The notes: a model not told the origin generated them from the sequence alone. A stretch of DNA of 64,000 nt from Saccharina japonica (GCA_008828725.1 MEHQ01002061.1:434832-498831); one strand, 5' to 3'; counted from the first letter of the stretch, positions 1-11,590 are shown. Program-made: numbers and translations.

Positions 1-38
1 CCCCCCCCGACAACCCCCACGCACATACGCCTCCTTAC

Positions 39-951
39 CGTGCGCGCCTCGCCCGGCTTGACCGCCGTGCAGAGCCCCCGCAGCTCAGTGATGATGTGCG
101 AAAACGTAGCCAATATCTGGTCCTCCGTGTACGGCGCGTCGGGCGCGTAGATCCGGAGCACTTCGACGAGGCAGCAGGCCACCAGGAGCCGAACGTCACG
201 ATCCTTCAAAACCACGAGAAGGTGTGAGGTGGGAAAACGGGGGTGGGGGGGGTGTACTCATGTCGTGCATGGCCGTAGTCCTACGGGAGGGGGTTGGCCA
301 CAGCCGTATAACCATAGACCCTCGCACCCCAACAATGCCGGGACGGAGCATGTCGGGTTTCACAAACGTGTGTGTGTCGGGGGGGGGGGTTGTACGGTCG
401 TAGTAGACCTGATACACCCTTCACAACCAATAGAATATAGTGGGGCAAGCGGCGGAGGGGGTACTTATTGTCATGCACGGCCGTAGTCGTATGAGCATAG
501 ACCCTTGGATCCTTATCATCCGGGGCGGAGCACGTCGTGCTTCCACCGACCAGGCCGACATTGCTTTGCACCAAGCGCGAAGCGCCGTGAGGTGTTAGGT
601 GAGTCGCATACATGAAGGGTGAGCTGCATCCCACTAGGGGCAAGCGCGCGCGCGGGGGGGGGAGCGGCATAACGTCAATAGAGCTGATAGCCCAAGGGCT
701 CGGCCTATTGTTGTCGTACGTATAACTCTGGACGGAAATATAAGGTACGTTCATACCTTATATAGTACGAACACCTAACGTTTCTTATGTTCCCAACCAG
801 AGTGGTAGGCGTTGCATGATACTGTACGTACCGGGTGATTCATCACATCAGCGGACGCCAGATCCTCCGCCGTTTCCGCCAAGCCGTCGGGGAGCTCCTC
901 GTCCTGTCCGACCCCCTTGAGCAGCTCTAGCGCGTTCTTCATCTTGCTCGC
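39..951 (-). CDS. PDS5: PDS5 sister-chromatid cohesion protein, N-terminal exons (partial, continues past left edge)
   Basis: Two in-phase exons are visible: 951-832 (after a CTTAG acceptor, ending at CCG|GTACGT) and 203-39 (after TTGAAG, ending at ACG|GTAAGG). Joined, they read 95 codons. The segment across the junction, LASADVMNHP then [11 protein letters not shown], followed by IYAPDAPYT and ITELRGL, closely matches the start of the HEAT-repeat region of animal and fungal PDS5 (human: [24 protein letters not shown]). PDS5 binds cohesin in the nucleus and, with WAPL and Eco1-type acetyltransferases, controls release and maintenance of cohesion. The remaining HEAT repeats lie beyond base 1. 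The intron at 204-831 carries dispersed repeats. Family assignment is secure; the 5' end is less so (see 3770-4072). Confidence 0.86.
204..831. repeat. PDS5 intron with two copies of a dispersed repeat (family A)
   Basis: About 250-365 and 461-640 are copies of one repeat. The core reads GTCGTGCATGGCCGTAGTC, then ACCATAGACCCTCGCA, then an ACAATGCCGGGACGGAGCA-like stretch. In the longer copy this is followed by GCGAAGCGCCGTGAGGTGTTAGG. The same unit recurs at 59036-59108, 62055-62315 (inverted) and 63238-63515. No coding potential is seen. Confidence 0.7.
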
Positions 952-1926
952 CTAAGCCAACAAACCAGCGAGGACACAAAAAAAAAAAGTCAAGCACACA
1001 GACAAACAGAAACACAAGCACGCAAACAACAAACAAACACGCGAGATAAAACATCACATCATCAAATCAAACTACCCAATACGCACGCAAAAAAACCCCC
1101 ACCAAAACAGCAGAAAACACACACATTTTGTAGTGTTTTGAAACGGTATAAACTAATATAAAAGGTGATTACTATGAATACTATTGGTTGTCTTTGGGTG
1201 TCCCCACCAGAGATCTGGTGATTACATTGCGGGCGATTAGATGACAACGAGTAGAGTTCACCACTCACTTGACAAAACCCCTTCATTGGTTAACTACTGT
1301 TTTTTCGGGATGTTTCATTGGTCAGCACACGCAAACACACCTATTTGCACCCTGCCCCCACTTGGCGACCTCATCCCACCCGGACCTCAGCCCTCAAAAC
1401 TGAACCTGGGTACCACTGTTCTAAAATATAAGCACCGTTTTGATTTAATATTAATGTAAAAAATGTGATTATATTTCGGGACAGAGTGGTACATAATAAG
1501 CCACCGCCAGGGAGGGCCAACCAAAACACCCTGATCCCACGCCAAGTAAAGACCGCCAACAATGTTGTCGATTAAGTGGTAAACTCCTCTCGAAAAACCA
1601 CCAGATATACGTCGTGTTTTTTTTTTTTTTTTTTTTCTAAATCTTCTGGCGGTATACGATAGTAAAAATAAACACACCTTCACTTTATAACTTTTTACGT
1701 CGGCGGGTGTGTCGTCACGCCTCTTTCACCAGGAAAGCCCATTCCGACGGGCGTGCGTTATGTGCCGGTTGCACCTGCAAATGCTTTTGTGCAGGCTGTG
1801 TGTGGCCAATTTCATCCTTGCCCGTCGACCTAGACCAAGCCAACCCAAGACACACCCCTAACCCTAACTCCAACCCCTTGGGGAGTACGAGGTCGGCAGG
1901 GGCAGCCACGAAAAAGTATATAATGT

Positions 1927-2190
1927 AATGAGGCGGTACTACCTTAGGGGACGGGGTCTGGTATCCACACTAGGGAGCAATCAAAGAGTTTATTGGACGG
2001 TATACGTGAATAATCCCATTTGGGGCTTTCGGAGGGGAAAGGGGACGGAAATAAGCGGCAAACAGCATCGGCCACAGGGAGCAAGGCGGGGCTGGTGCTG
2101 TTGGGTTGTGGGGTACTACAGCAGCTATATGGCCCCTGTTTAAGGGACCCCGCGATAAGGGAAAACCGTATATACATCGTGGATAATGGA
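1927..2190 (+). repeat. Dispersed repeat family B, copy 1
   Basis: This ~260 bp stretch recurs in inverted orientation at 45010-45272. Shared blocks include GAGGCGGTACTACCTTAGGG, AATAATCCCATTTGGGGCTT, GGGTTGTGGGGTACTACAGC and GGCCCCTGTTTAAGGGACCC. The copies differ by small indels, such as extra bases at 2048-2085 here. A fragment may also lie at 44870-44945. No ORF is conserved between copies. Confidence 0.8.
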
Positions 2191-2699
2191 CCCCACCCAT
2201 TTTACTGAAATACTTGATTGCAGGCATGCGCCACGCACAGGGTCGTTGCTCTTTTAGGTCTGGCGGGTGCTGCACAGCAGCAGCGCAACTATGTGTGTAG
2301 AAATGTAGAGAGGCATGATGTGGTGGCGTACGGCAAACGGTTGCACGCAAAGAAACGGCTACTCATACTTAAGCCCCGGAACTAAGCAGGAGCCCAGGGC
2401 CAGCATCGCTGTACACCCGCTAGATACGTAGGTGGACTCGCATAGTCACACTCAAGGTACGTACATACGTTGCGAACGACAGAGTGGCATCGTTGTGCGC
2501 CACAATAGGTGGCGTTCCCAGGTTTCCCCAGGTCTCCTATGTATGTCGCCTACATGTTACTGTCATGGTTCAAGTAACAGCATGCATGCCTACACATCAG
2601 TAGCAAACCCCAGGGATATGCCAGGAGGACCCACAGACGCCAGACGCCACCGTCCCTCAAAAGTAACACAGGTTTCTGGAGATATTGTGAGGGCGTCTG

Positions 2700-2880
2700 A
2701 ACGGGGGACAGGTCAAACATACGGGTACCCGGGTACCCAGACTCCTCCGGGTTTTCGGATCCGGGGCAGTCCCAAAACTCGCGGATTCCAAGTCAAACCC
2801 GAACCCGCCACGGGGTTTGCGAGTCCCGGTTATGCCAGTCCGGGTTTGACCCGCCGGGTACCCAGATTTTGGTCATCCTA
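2700..2880. repeat. Degenerate CGGGT/GACCC-rich simple repeat
   Basis: Irregular runs of CGGGTACCC, CCCGAACCCG and GACCCG-type hexamers. A similar block lies at 37137-37292 inside the epimerase gene. Confidence 0.6.
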
Positions 2881-3209
2881 CAGCATGACACCTATATGAA
2901 TAGGAACCAGCAAGTGGAGCCTGAGTGGAGCGTACATACACACAGCAGTGTAAACGAGGGAGCAGGTTTACTTCAACTCGTAGCTATGTACCATTCTACG
3001 CTATCTCTACGCACCTGGTACGCACGATAATATCGTACAGGCGTATACTAAGTCCAGCTGGCGTTGCGAACACCTGCAAAGCTACGCTGCATTCCCTAGA
3101 CGTAAACGAAGTACAATCGTACATAACGTAGGCTTGGCCTTTTTTTTTTCGGGAGGACAGGTTTCGTGGATATACACAAAAATGGATACGTACAACTGCT
3201 GTAGTTGCA

Positions 3210-3410
3210 GTATCATTTTTTTTTTTTTTTTTTCCATCCCATTTATTATCTTCGCCCTTCCTTTCTCTCTCCTTCCTGGTCGTAACTCAGATCCGGGGTC
3301 GCAAAGTAGGCTCTTCTCTCTCCCGCCCCACCACGGTTCTTGCCTTGCATTTTTATCGCGAGAAGACTTCAGCTTTTTCTTCCCTCGTCGACTCGCATCG
3401 AACATCATAT
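3210..3410 (-). repeat. SINE body fragment (family S)
   Basis: Read on the minus strand, the block runs from GACGAGGGAAGAAAA, through CTTCTCGCGATAAAAATGCAA, CCGGATCTGAGTTACGAC and GAAGATAATAAATGGGATGG, into an A-run (T-run 3217-3233 on plus). It matches the SINE described at 56380-56716 but lacks the tRNA-like head. Confidence 0.7.
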
Positions 3411-3769
3411 TTATAGGTACAACAACAAGCAACAGAAGAAGCAATGCCTCATAATAACTGCTCTTGCTCTATTAATAGTTGCTGTACGCAAATAAATGTG
3501 GCTTATTCTTCGAACCACAGGAATCTCGAGACACCATTATTGTGTAAAGACCAAATACTTCCGGGGGGGATTCTGAACGCTTGCGCCAGTATACAGCAAC
3601 ACAGCAGCAGCAGTCGTATTACGATACTCGTACGTAACAAGTACCTGGTACCGGGTTCCAAGGACCAAGTATTTTATAAGGACGAAAAGAGCATGCACTC
3701 CACGGCGGTGCCGGTCGATATAACTTGTTATTAGAGAAGAGAAAATATGAAAATTATGGAGGAACTTGC

Positions 3770-4072
3770 CTTGCTTCCTCCGCCACCCTGTGACGAAGAC
3801 AGGCGGTCCTGAAACGCGGAAGAGGTCTTCCGCCCGGAAGCCGAAACTCCATGGCTCTTCCCCCTGGCGCTTTCGCCGTGTCCGTCCCTCCAGCTGCCGC
3901 TGATGCGGTCTCCTCCGTCGATCATGCTCGCCCGAGGCTTCCTCTCATCCTGCCGCGAAAGTTGATCCAAACTATCACGACTCCGTTTATTGGTGCGGCC
4001 ATCTTGGTCGCTTGCGGCGGTCGGTGCGGTTTTGCCGCGAGCTGAGCGTGGAGATCCAGATCGCCGAGACAT
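3770..4072 (-). CDS. PDS5: Probable first exon of PDS5 (Ser/Arg/Gly-rich, GC-AG intron)
   Basis: The minus strand opens with ATG at 4072 and reads 101 codons of Ser, Arg, Asp and Gly-rich sequence (starts MSRRSGSPRSARGK). It ends at AAG|GCAAGT at 3770, the consensus of a GC-type donor. Phase there is 0, and the PDS5 exon at 951 also starts in phase 0, so joining them gives ...GGGGSK-ASKMKNALELL. The intron would be 2.8 kb and full of repeats. Disordered N-termini before the first HEAT repeat are common in PDS5 proteins. This linkage is inferred. Alternatives are that PDS5 starts at the ATG inside exon 951-832 (MKNALELL), or that this is a separate gene. Confidence 0.4.
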
Positions 4073-4566
4073 ACGAGAGCGGGTGGTGCCGCAACGCTCG
4101 CCACGGCCGGGTTGTATTGCCTATCGCTGATGCACCCGCCTGGAAATGCCCCAAACTGCGGCAACCCTGGCTCTGCAAACACGCCGACACCGAAAAACTG
4201 AAGCAAATTTGACTACGAACTGCGCTCCGCGGTCGGAAGGCTAGCACCTTGAGTTGCAAGCGGCCACCGACGGCCACAAACTAACGGAGCGTTCCTCAAG
4301 GAATAAATCGCACGAACGACCTATAGAAGGGTCCCTCTGTGACGACACGGTGAGGCACGCCCTTCGCTATCTCTTTCTGCCCCATGATGGGTCCCGAAAT
4401 TCAAATTCTACCTCTATGTAGCCTGGGAAGGATAAAACACGGGGATACATATATAACATCCCCGGTTCGTGGTTTAGTTGAGCGTTCCTTGAGGCCTAAG
4501 AGGAAGCAGACCGAGGTCGTACTGCGAGAAGCCCAAGCCAGCTCTCTAAGACCGAAAGTCGGGACC
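4073..4566. promoter_or_regulatory. Gap between two divergent starts, possible bidirectional promoter
   Basis: This ~0.5 kb gap separates the minus-strand ATG at 4072 from the plus-strand ATG at 4567. It has no repeat copy, unlike most other non-coding stretches here. I see no clear TATA box. Promoter function is inferred from layout only. Confidence 0.3.
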
Positions 4567-5574
4567 ATGGACTCGTCCTCAAGAAAGCGAAAAACTCCTT
4601 CGACTGCCTCCCCCGTCGCTGCTGCTCCTGCTGCTGCTGCTGCCGCTGCTGCCGCTGCTACCGCTGCTGCTGCTGGCACTACTCAACAGCCGTTGGTCCC
4701 GGCAACGGACGAAGGCCTCAAAGCAATGCGCCGTAGGGTAGGCATCGTGGTGCAGGAGACCATGCGGAATAGGTTGGCCGGCTCGGGGGAGCAGGGGAAG
4801 GGCAAGGGCGTGGCAGGCAGCAGCGTGACGGGAGGGAAGCAAGATGCAACGACAGCGGCCTACCTGAAAGCGTTCCAAGCCGCCGTTGCGTCCAAAGTGG
4901 CGTCCATGTGCGACATTCAGGACGCCCGCGAGAAGCTCGAGGCGGAAGACTTATTGAACGAGATCTCGATTTTCGGCGAAGAAATGCAAACCGCGAGGGA
5001 GAAGCTGCGCGCCACCCGCGCGCGCGTCGCCCGGCTCTCCGCCTCCGTCTGCAACGACTCTCTCCGGGCTGCGGAAGCCGAGGACGACCGCGCCTGCGAG
5101 ATCCTCGAGGCAAACGCCGAGCAAGCCCGGAGAGAGATGGAGGCGGGCGGGCCGCTGCCGACAGCAGGGGAGGAAGACGGCGATGGCGAACCCGGTGGCG
5201 GATTCTCTGGGATCGACGCGAACGTCCTCGAGCCCAAGGTGTCCCTGCTGATAGGCAAGCTCTCGGAGCTGCCGGGCCCGCTGAAAGCCGTTCTGCAGGA
5301 GATCCCCGAGCTGACGGCGTCGCTGGCGAAGACCGTACAGTCGGTGGAGGCGGCGATGGGGGCCGGGCAGAGTCGCACGGAGGCGTTACTGGGAAAAGCG
5401 CCGCCGACACCGATCCCCGCGGCCAAAGTGGATGCCGCCGGGGGGCAGGAGGCGGGGGGTGAGGAGCGTCCGCCCGAGGAGGCGCGCGCGAGCGCGCGGG
5501 AGGCTCGCGTGGAGCAGTTGAGGAAGGAGTGGGAGGCGGCGGGGGTGGGCACTTTCGGCGGCATCTTCAGCTGA
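4567..5574 (+). CDS. Conserved-looking coiled-coil protein, 335 aa, function unknown
   Basis: An uninterrupted 335-codon frame starts at an ATG in good context (GGGACCATGG) and ends with TGA. An in-frame ATG at 4384 would add 61 residues, but that upstream part looks non-coding. The N-terminus is basic and Ser-rich (RKRKTPS), then comes an Ala tract (about residues 18-37). Two helical, charged coiled-coil stretches follow, about 105-195 (DAREKLEAEDLLNEIS...) and 220-265 (LLIGKLSELPGPLKAVLQEI), and then an acidic, Ala/Glu-rich tail. No enzyme motif is visible. The layout faintly recalls small coiled-coil kinetochore subunits such as Nsl1, but I cannot support that assignment. The GC-rich codon use of the frame contrasts with the flanks. 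It may be a complete single-exon gene. Confidence 0.6.
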   Translation: MDSSSRKRKTPSTASPVAAAPAAAAAAAAAATAAAAGTTQQPLVPATDEGLKAMRRRVGIVVQETMRNRLAGSGEQGKGKGVAGSSVTGGKQDATTAAYLKAFQAAVASKVASMCDIQDAREKLEAEDLLNEISIFGEEMQTAREKLRATRARVARLSASVCNDSLRAAEAEDDRACEILEANAEQARREMEAGGPLPTAGEEDGDGEPGGGFSGIDANVLEPKVSLLIGKLSELPGPLKAVLQEIPELTASLAKTVQSVEAAMGAGQSRTEALLGKAPPTPIPAAKVDAAGGQEAGGEERPPEEARASAREARVEQLRKEWEAAGVGTFGGIFS

Positions 5575-7359
5575 TTGCGACGAAAAAAACGTGGGTCCCT
5601 GGCCATTATAGGCTTTTTTTTTGGGGGTTGGGCGGGGGGCGGGCGTCGCCGGTGCCGAAGGGGGGGCTGGGGGGGTAAGAGCGTGGTGGTTGTTGTTGTT
5701 TGTTTGGCCCCGATGCGGCTGGCCCCCGGCTGCTGTTGTGATGCTGGTGTACTTTTGCTCTCTGTGGCCGTACGTATTATAGCTGGAGAAAGACGCCGTC
5801 CCGGAGCTTGCACCTCCTCTTGCTGTGTGGCGCGTGGTGTGTTGGTATTATTCGTAGCCCATACCTGGTAGTCCGCAGTGTTGGCGCTGTCCTGCCCTTT
5901 TCCGCGCTCTTTTGTTGGTATGTGTACTGCTGTATCTGTGGAGGGAGTTGGGTAACAGGTGTTTGCTTGGACGAATGGTGGCTGTCGTTGTCGGCGAACA
6001 CGCCGGAGGGATTTGTCGGGTTTGTACTCGTACGTACGTAGTGTTCCCGGCGAAGCCTGGAGTAGAGGGGTGTTCTTCAACACAGCAGCGTTCAGAGGCA
6101 CTGGTGTACCGCCCTGCTCCTATAGGACCAGTATGTAAGCAGTCTCCCCGGTGTACCAGAAATTCCGTACGAGTCTATACCTATAGCTTCGACAGACAGC
6201 AGCTATGCATCCTGGTATGCAAGGTGCCAGATCTCGGCGCACCTACTTCGGCATTCGAGGCAAATCACCACGTGTGCTTGAAATGCCGTTGTACGCACAA
6301 ACTCGTAGGCGGCGCGAACAATGGATGGTATGGCCGAAAATTCCCCTAGCGACTGCTTGTGCAGGTTGGCTAGCGCTGCTTGCTGTACAATCGGGCCAGA
6401 TTCTTGAGGTGTATCGAAGGGCTGTTGAAAACAAGTTAAAAGGTAGCGGGACGGTTTCGGAGTAGGCTAGTTTCTGTTTTGGTTTTGATGGCCAGAGCAT
6501 CAGCCTGTTTGGTGACCCGGCTGCCCGTTATGTCGTTTCGTCATTCCCCCCCCCCCCGTTTTTCAGCGCAAGGGATAAACGAGGTAGTAGTTGTCTAAAC
6601 CGCCGAGCGAGCGTTTTTGGCGGCTCTACTGCCACCACGGCTGGGGCGAGTTGGTGACAGTGTTTGCCTGGGCTTGGGCCAGCCTGTTTGTACCAGGCAG
6701 AGCTTTACTCGCAGTGGGTTGGGGCGTGTATTCGTAAGCTGCAGCAAGCAGCAGAAATAAAATGTAGAGCAAGCGGCAGCGTAGCTAGCTCGTGGGTCTT
6801 TAGGGCAGGGTCGTGGGGATGCTTGGGACCTCGGTTCTCTCCGTCGCGGGCCTACCTACGTTCTGTCAGCTCTTCGCACTCGCAACCTTGCTTGTATTAT
6901 TGTAAAGGTAGGCACAGCAGCAGTAGTATCGGGCGCCAGAAGTTGATTTTTGATGTATTGTTGGAGGTGTGACGATCTGTTCGTTCCATCGGTGAGAACG
7001 TCAGTACTTTTTGTACCGTGGTCGTCCTACGACTGCTGCCTGCTGGAGGTATTTTTCCTGCCGTAATAGAGTGTTTTATAAGCTTTCTTGTTTGTTTGTT
7101 TGTTTTTTTTTGCTTCTGGGCCATTTTTTTACGGCTTGCTCCCATGTTGGTCGTCGCATCGTGCATACTTGGGATGTACCTGGTAAATACTACGAAAGAA
7201 GCATGACGTCAGCCGTAGGTGTAAAGTGAACTAACGGAAGGCTTTACATATGAACATGTACCCCATGTGCATATTCTATATTCCATTTCTCCCCATGTTT
7301 CAGAAAAATCGTGCGATGCGGCCTCTCACACGCATACATACGCAGAGCGTATGGCGAGA

Positions 7360-7652
7360 TACATTACCGGCCCTCTCACAAGAAACTTGCAATCGGGCTC
7401 ATGCTGAGTTTCTTATTCTGGGCGCGCGCGAAAGCATACTTTCTTGTGTTGCGCTTTCCTATTTTGGTCCCCGAGAAGACGCTTCGCCCAGTAGTGCACA
7501 ATGGATGGTGCCTTGGACCCAGGCCAGCCATAGGAAGGGGTCAACTTTCTTAGAGCGTAGACGTTTTCTACGCTGAGAGCTTTCTAACATTTTTTTTCAT
7601 AATTTGAGGCTGACTTGTTTGTGAGTTACTTTCTTGTGAACGGGTTGGTACT
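7360..7652 (+). repeat. Dispersed repeat family C, copy 1
   Basis: Blocks such as TTTCTTATTCTGGGCGCGCG, TTTGGTCCCCGAGAAGACG, CAATGGATGGTGCCTTGGAC and TTTCTTGTGA are shared, in the same order, with 49136-49350 and, for the last part, 49757-49815. A short piece (CTCAGGCTGAGTTTCTTGTG) also occurs at 11712. Confidence 0.7.
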
Positions 7653-8074
7653 GTGATTCGCAACGAGGTTATCGTCGAAATTCGGGAAAACGGCGGAGTA
7701 TTTTCCCCGTCTCAACAACCACTATTGCGTCGCTGATATGTATCATACGTATACACCTGGTATATAATACGCACAGCAGTATCGGGTGTCGTAACGGCTG
7801 GTTTTTGCACGAAGGTCTTCGCTCGTTAACTGGTTGCATCTAGTTATGCTACGGACTATGTTGTGCATTGTTTGTTGTGATGGCACCGAAAGTCCAAGCA
7901 GATGCCACTTTCTCGTCACAAACAAGGGCAGCATAGGCCAACAGTAGCCCCACCTTCGACGGAATGGTTCAAGTATACCTGGCTTTACAGTAACCTCCAA
8001 AACCCTGCGTAGTTCCGACAGCCTGGGAGATTTGTAGGCATCAACATGTAATGAGGCGTTAGTGTGAGTCACCA

Positions 8075-8900
8075 ATCATTTTGGTCGAAGCTGGGTCGAG
8101 TCGTAGACACTACTGCCGCAACCTGCGCGACTGGATGTAAAATCGGTGGAAGTTTTCCACTAAACGGCGCATGCGTGCGAGGACTTTTCCCCTTGCTTCC
8201 CTCTCGTTGGAACTCGTCCACCGCCTCGTCTTGCGATCGACATCAAACACCAACACCTGCTCTGCCCCTGTGAGTGTACTAAGGTTGACACACGGTTGTT
8301 CCACTCAATATTTAAATTTCGTGATGCTGGATTGCTGCGAATCGCGCCCCCACATACACTCAAGAAGTTACCTTTTAATTATTATTTTTTCTGCAGAAAA
8401 TGCCCCCCCCCAAAAAAACAAATACTTCGTATCTATCTACAGGTATTCAGACTCCATTGATTAACCCGACCGGAAATTAGTCGGCATGAGTATGTCATGA
8501 GGAGTTTGTGCGGGTTCCCAATCATTTTGTCGAGGCTGGGCCAAGTCGTAACCACTGCCTGGTGTAGAGTAGTGTTACTGTAGCATCGCAACCTGCGCGA
8601 CTTGATGCTAAGTCGGCGGAACATTGATATTTCGCACTGAAGGGCGTTTGCATTTGTTTTTTTTCTTCTTGCTTGCTCACGTCGAAAGACTCCCACCACC
8701 TCTTTTAGCGGCCAACATCAGCAAACAACAACATCTGTTGCTCCGGTGCTCGCGCGAAGTGTAATAAGGTTGAAACGAGGATGTTCCTCTCAAAATTGAA
8801 GCGCGTTATCCTGAAGTTTGCCTCGAATTTTTGCCCTCGTATATAATTTAGAAGTTGACTGTTATTCGTTCCTTATACTCCAGAAAATCCTCCCCTGCAC
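8075..8900 (+). repeat. Diverged tandem duplication (family D)
   Basis: About 8075-8470 and 8505-8900 are two diverged copies in direct orientation. Shared landmarks are CAATCATTTTGGTCGAAGCTGG, AACCTGCGCGACTTGATG and GAAAAT(G/C)CCCC near the end. A third partial copy begins at about 24085 in an RRP8 intron (CCATTTGGTCGAAGCTGGAC). Confidence 0.6.
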
Positions 8901-9780
8901 AAAAATTTAGAGCTTTAGACTCTGTTGGTATCGCCTACAAACATGACCTCGCACCGCATAAACCCCAAAAGCAGGGAGGCTCCCGCCAGCAAACAAAGGA
9001 TAAGAAAGAAAAAATATGGCCACAAGACACACGATACATACATGTAGCCCTGAACTTTAGGTGAAAGCTACAAGGTGCAAACTATTAATATGAAGGAGTG
9101 CTACATCGCATAAGCACTATAAATTCAAAACGTTGTGTAACTTGAATATTAAAGCAAAACTGCCGAACAAACGACGGCAGCCCAAAAGAAAAGGGCTACG
9201 TGCTCGCTTGGGGTTGGGGTGGGGGGGGGGGGGTCAGCGGCCTCCTCAAAAACAAAACAAAACTGCATGCAGTACACAGCAGTACACCTCAAAATAACAG
9301 ACTCCCCCCAAAACAAAAACACCGCTATCCAAATACTGTGATTCCTAACTTCAAGATATTTGCAACATGTAGTAGCTTTCCAGCCAAACCAAACACGATG
9401 TACAGAACATGCAGGACCCCTAGACTATAACAACATACTACGAAACGAGCACGAAGAACGCCAGGCCCAAGGTTGGCAGGAAAATAAGAAAATAGGGAGT
9501 CTTTATCCTCAAGTTAGTACAAAAGCACCCATGCTCAAACAAGAAATCCTGCCCGGTTCAGCTTTCCAATGTCTTGCAGTTTTTTCTTGCAATGCGTCCT
9601 GCACTGCTGTACTGCACCGTGCCCATCAACGATGTAGCCCTATCCATACAGCGGAAAGGGTAGTCGTATGGTATGAACAATGTTCCTTCTCACCACACGC
9701 ACGTCCTGCACTGCACAGCAGAACATGACAAAAGTCCGCAAGAAACATTATTTACAGAAGTGGTATACACGTAGTTGAGC

Positions 9781-11590
9781 TCAACCCCACTTGGCCACGG
9801 CTGTATTCGACGCTTCCCGCTGCCCCAACTTCTCCCACAAATGCTGCAGGAGGACAAGCACCTCGACATTCCCGGGGGGCAACCGATTTCGACCCTCCAT
9901 CACCGCGTTACCAACGCAGGAAAACGGGTGCTCCGATTCTGCCCGCGTGGCCGGGACGGGGAGAACACAGCGGGCGAGACAGGCCAAGTTCGGGAATTCT
10001 GCGCTCTCCACCCGCCATCAGTCCAAGGGGTCGAAGTACACCTTAGATCCCTCGTCGCCCTCTTTCCTGGGCTCGTACATCTTCATGCCGGTGCTTGCTT
10101 TGAAGGCCTCCATCTCCACTCGCACCGAGTTGACGATACGGTTGGTGGTCGAGCCATCGGTGTCTCCCCCCACCTGACCTGTCACCCTTCCCGCCGACTG
10201 CGCAGCCCCCATGAAGCCGCCACTACACCGGCGCTTTCTCTAAGAGTCGTCTTCGCGGGAGCGCGAGGAAGGCGCTGCTGCTGCTACTGCTGCTGCTGCT
10301 GCTGCTGCCGATGGCGGTTGCGATAAGACACCCGCCGATATATTGTCTTGTCGGTTTTGCAGCGCGATTGTTAACGCCTTCCTCTGCACGAACTCCCACA
10401 CGTTGGCGTGGTCCTCGTCCTCGATCCCGTGTCTTCGTACGCGGGTCTCGACAGCGGTCGCCAGCACCTGCAACGGCTTGAAGCCGCGGGGTTGCCCCTC
10501 GGTGAAGTCTGCGTCAGCCAGGATGTAGTTTCCGTCCCCCCACCGATTGATGGATTTCTCTCGGAGCGCCACGACACACGGCATCACCGCCGACCTTGCC
10601 GCGTTGATGTCGGCGTCATTGCTGGCGGGCGACTCCTCAAGGTCTTCAATCGCTTTATCGAGGCTCGCGTGGAGGTCGGAGATGAAAGGCACGACCAAAC
10701 TACCCGTCACGTATTGATGGCCTTCCAACGAGGTTTGCGTGTGCATGAACGGCCCCAGGACAGATAACACATGCTCGAGAAATCTACCGCCGCCAGCATC
10801 GGCTCGAGCCCGTCCTCCTCCTCATGCTTATCGATTGCCCACTGCAGCTCTAGCAGTCGTCCTACCATGCTGCAAGTCGACCACCGCCTTGTCGCCAAGT
10901 CTTGACCCACCTCCTCCTTCTCTGAGCCGATGTAGATTCTCACGAAGTGTGCAAGGCGGTCCACCATCAGGCTCGATGCCGAGTAGCCCGTTACCAAGCT
11001 GCGGGCCAAGGCCAGCGCCTTTTTGACCCTTGGTGCCTGAAACATGATAAAGGCGGTGCTCTCGAGCCGACGGTTGCAGCAGTCGATATGGGTGCAGACC
11101 TTGCCTTCTTCAAGAATGCGTCCCGTCTTGGCCATAGCAGGCTCGCAGTCAGTGGTAACCGCGCTGACTTTTCCCTCCAAGGAAAAATTTCCATCGCGGC
11201 TTCGACATCACCAGATCACCAGCGGAAGTATCCCCCGACGGTCCCCCCTCAGACTTGCTGCAGCCCACCGAAAGAGCGACGAGCTTTCACGCACTGGCGA
11301 TCAAGCTGATCGTCAGCGACATGTAGGTGTCGCTGGTGCAGGAGGCCCAGTCGTCCACGGTGATGCACACGTGCTCGCCCTTCAGCGTAGCCGAGGGCTT
11401 CACCACCACCTTCTTCTTGACGTCGCACATGGCGTCGATGCAGGCCTTTTGGCCCGGAACGCGGGCAGTGCTGCGGATGGCCCCAACCTTGTCCAGAAAT
11501 AGTGCGTCCTCGAGCGTCTGTTCAGTTTGGCGAACGCAACCAGGGTGAAGCGGATATTTCGGGCGTTCCCATTAGTGCCGCGAATACACA
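9781..11590 (-). pseudogene. Degenerate hAT-family transposase
   Basis: Read 5' to 3' on the minus strand, pieces of one transposase appear in order. 11550-11290 has a FLDKVGAIRST...DWASCTSDTY segment. 11185-10785 has AVTTDCEPAMAK, HIDCCNRRLE and RRWSTCSMVGRLLEL. 10780-10240 continues in another frame. 10212-9781 contains DPLD, then the hAT C-terminal dimerisation block LARCVLPVPATRAESEHPFS with RNRLPPGNVEVLV. Breaks are a stop at 11287-11289, frameshifts near 11185 and 10785, TAG at 10240-10242, and TGA at 10018-10020 where the conserved DPLDWW-type motif expects Trp. The element is dead. A run of Ala codons sits near 10270-10310. Terminal repeats were not found. Confidence 0.85.

Larger units (their letters stand above)
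952..3769. other. Repeat-rich stretch, probably the first intron of PDS5
   Basis: No coding exon is recognised here. It holds a T-run at about 1617-1636, a short telomere-like run CCCTAACCCTAA at 1855-1868, a dispersed repeat at 1927-2190, a degenerate GACCCG/CGGGTA-rich block at 2700-2880 and a SINE fragment at 3210-3410. If exon 3770-4072 belongs to PDS5, the whole stretch is one intron. Confidence 0.5.
5575..9780. other. Non-coding: G/T-rich 3' region, then dispersed repeats
   Basis: 5575 to about 7250 is G/T-rich on the plus strand with many TGTTTG runs. This fits a long 3' UTR of the upstream coiled-coil gene, as is usual in brown algae, but no polyadenylation site is assigned. Beyond it lie dispersed repeats at 7360-7652 and a diverged duplication at 8075-8900. 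No exon is recognised. Confidence 0.4.

Noticed and set aside
4718..6101. Long antisense frames over the coiled-coil gene
   Set aside because: GC-rich shadow frames opposite a coding region; composition is low-complexity Ser/Arg/Pro.
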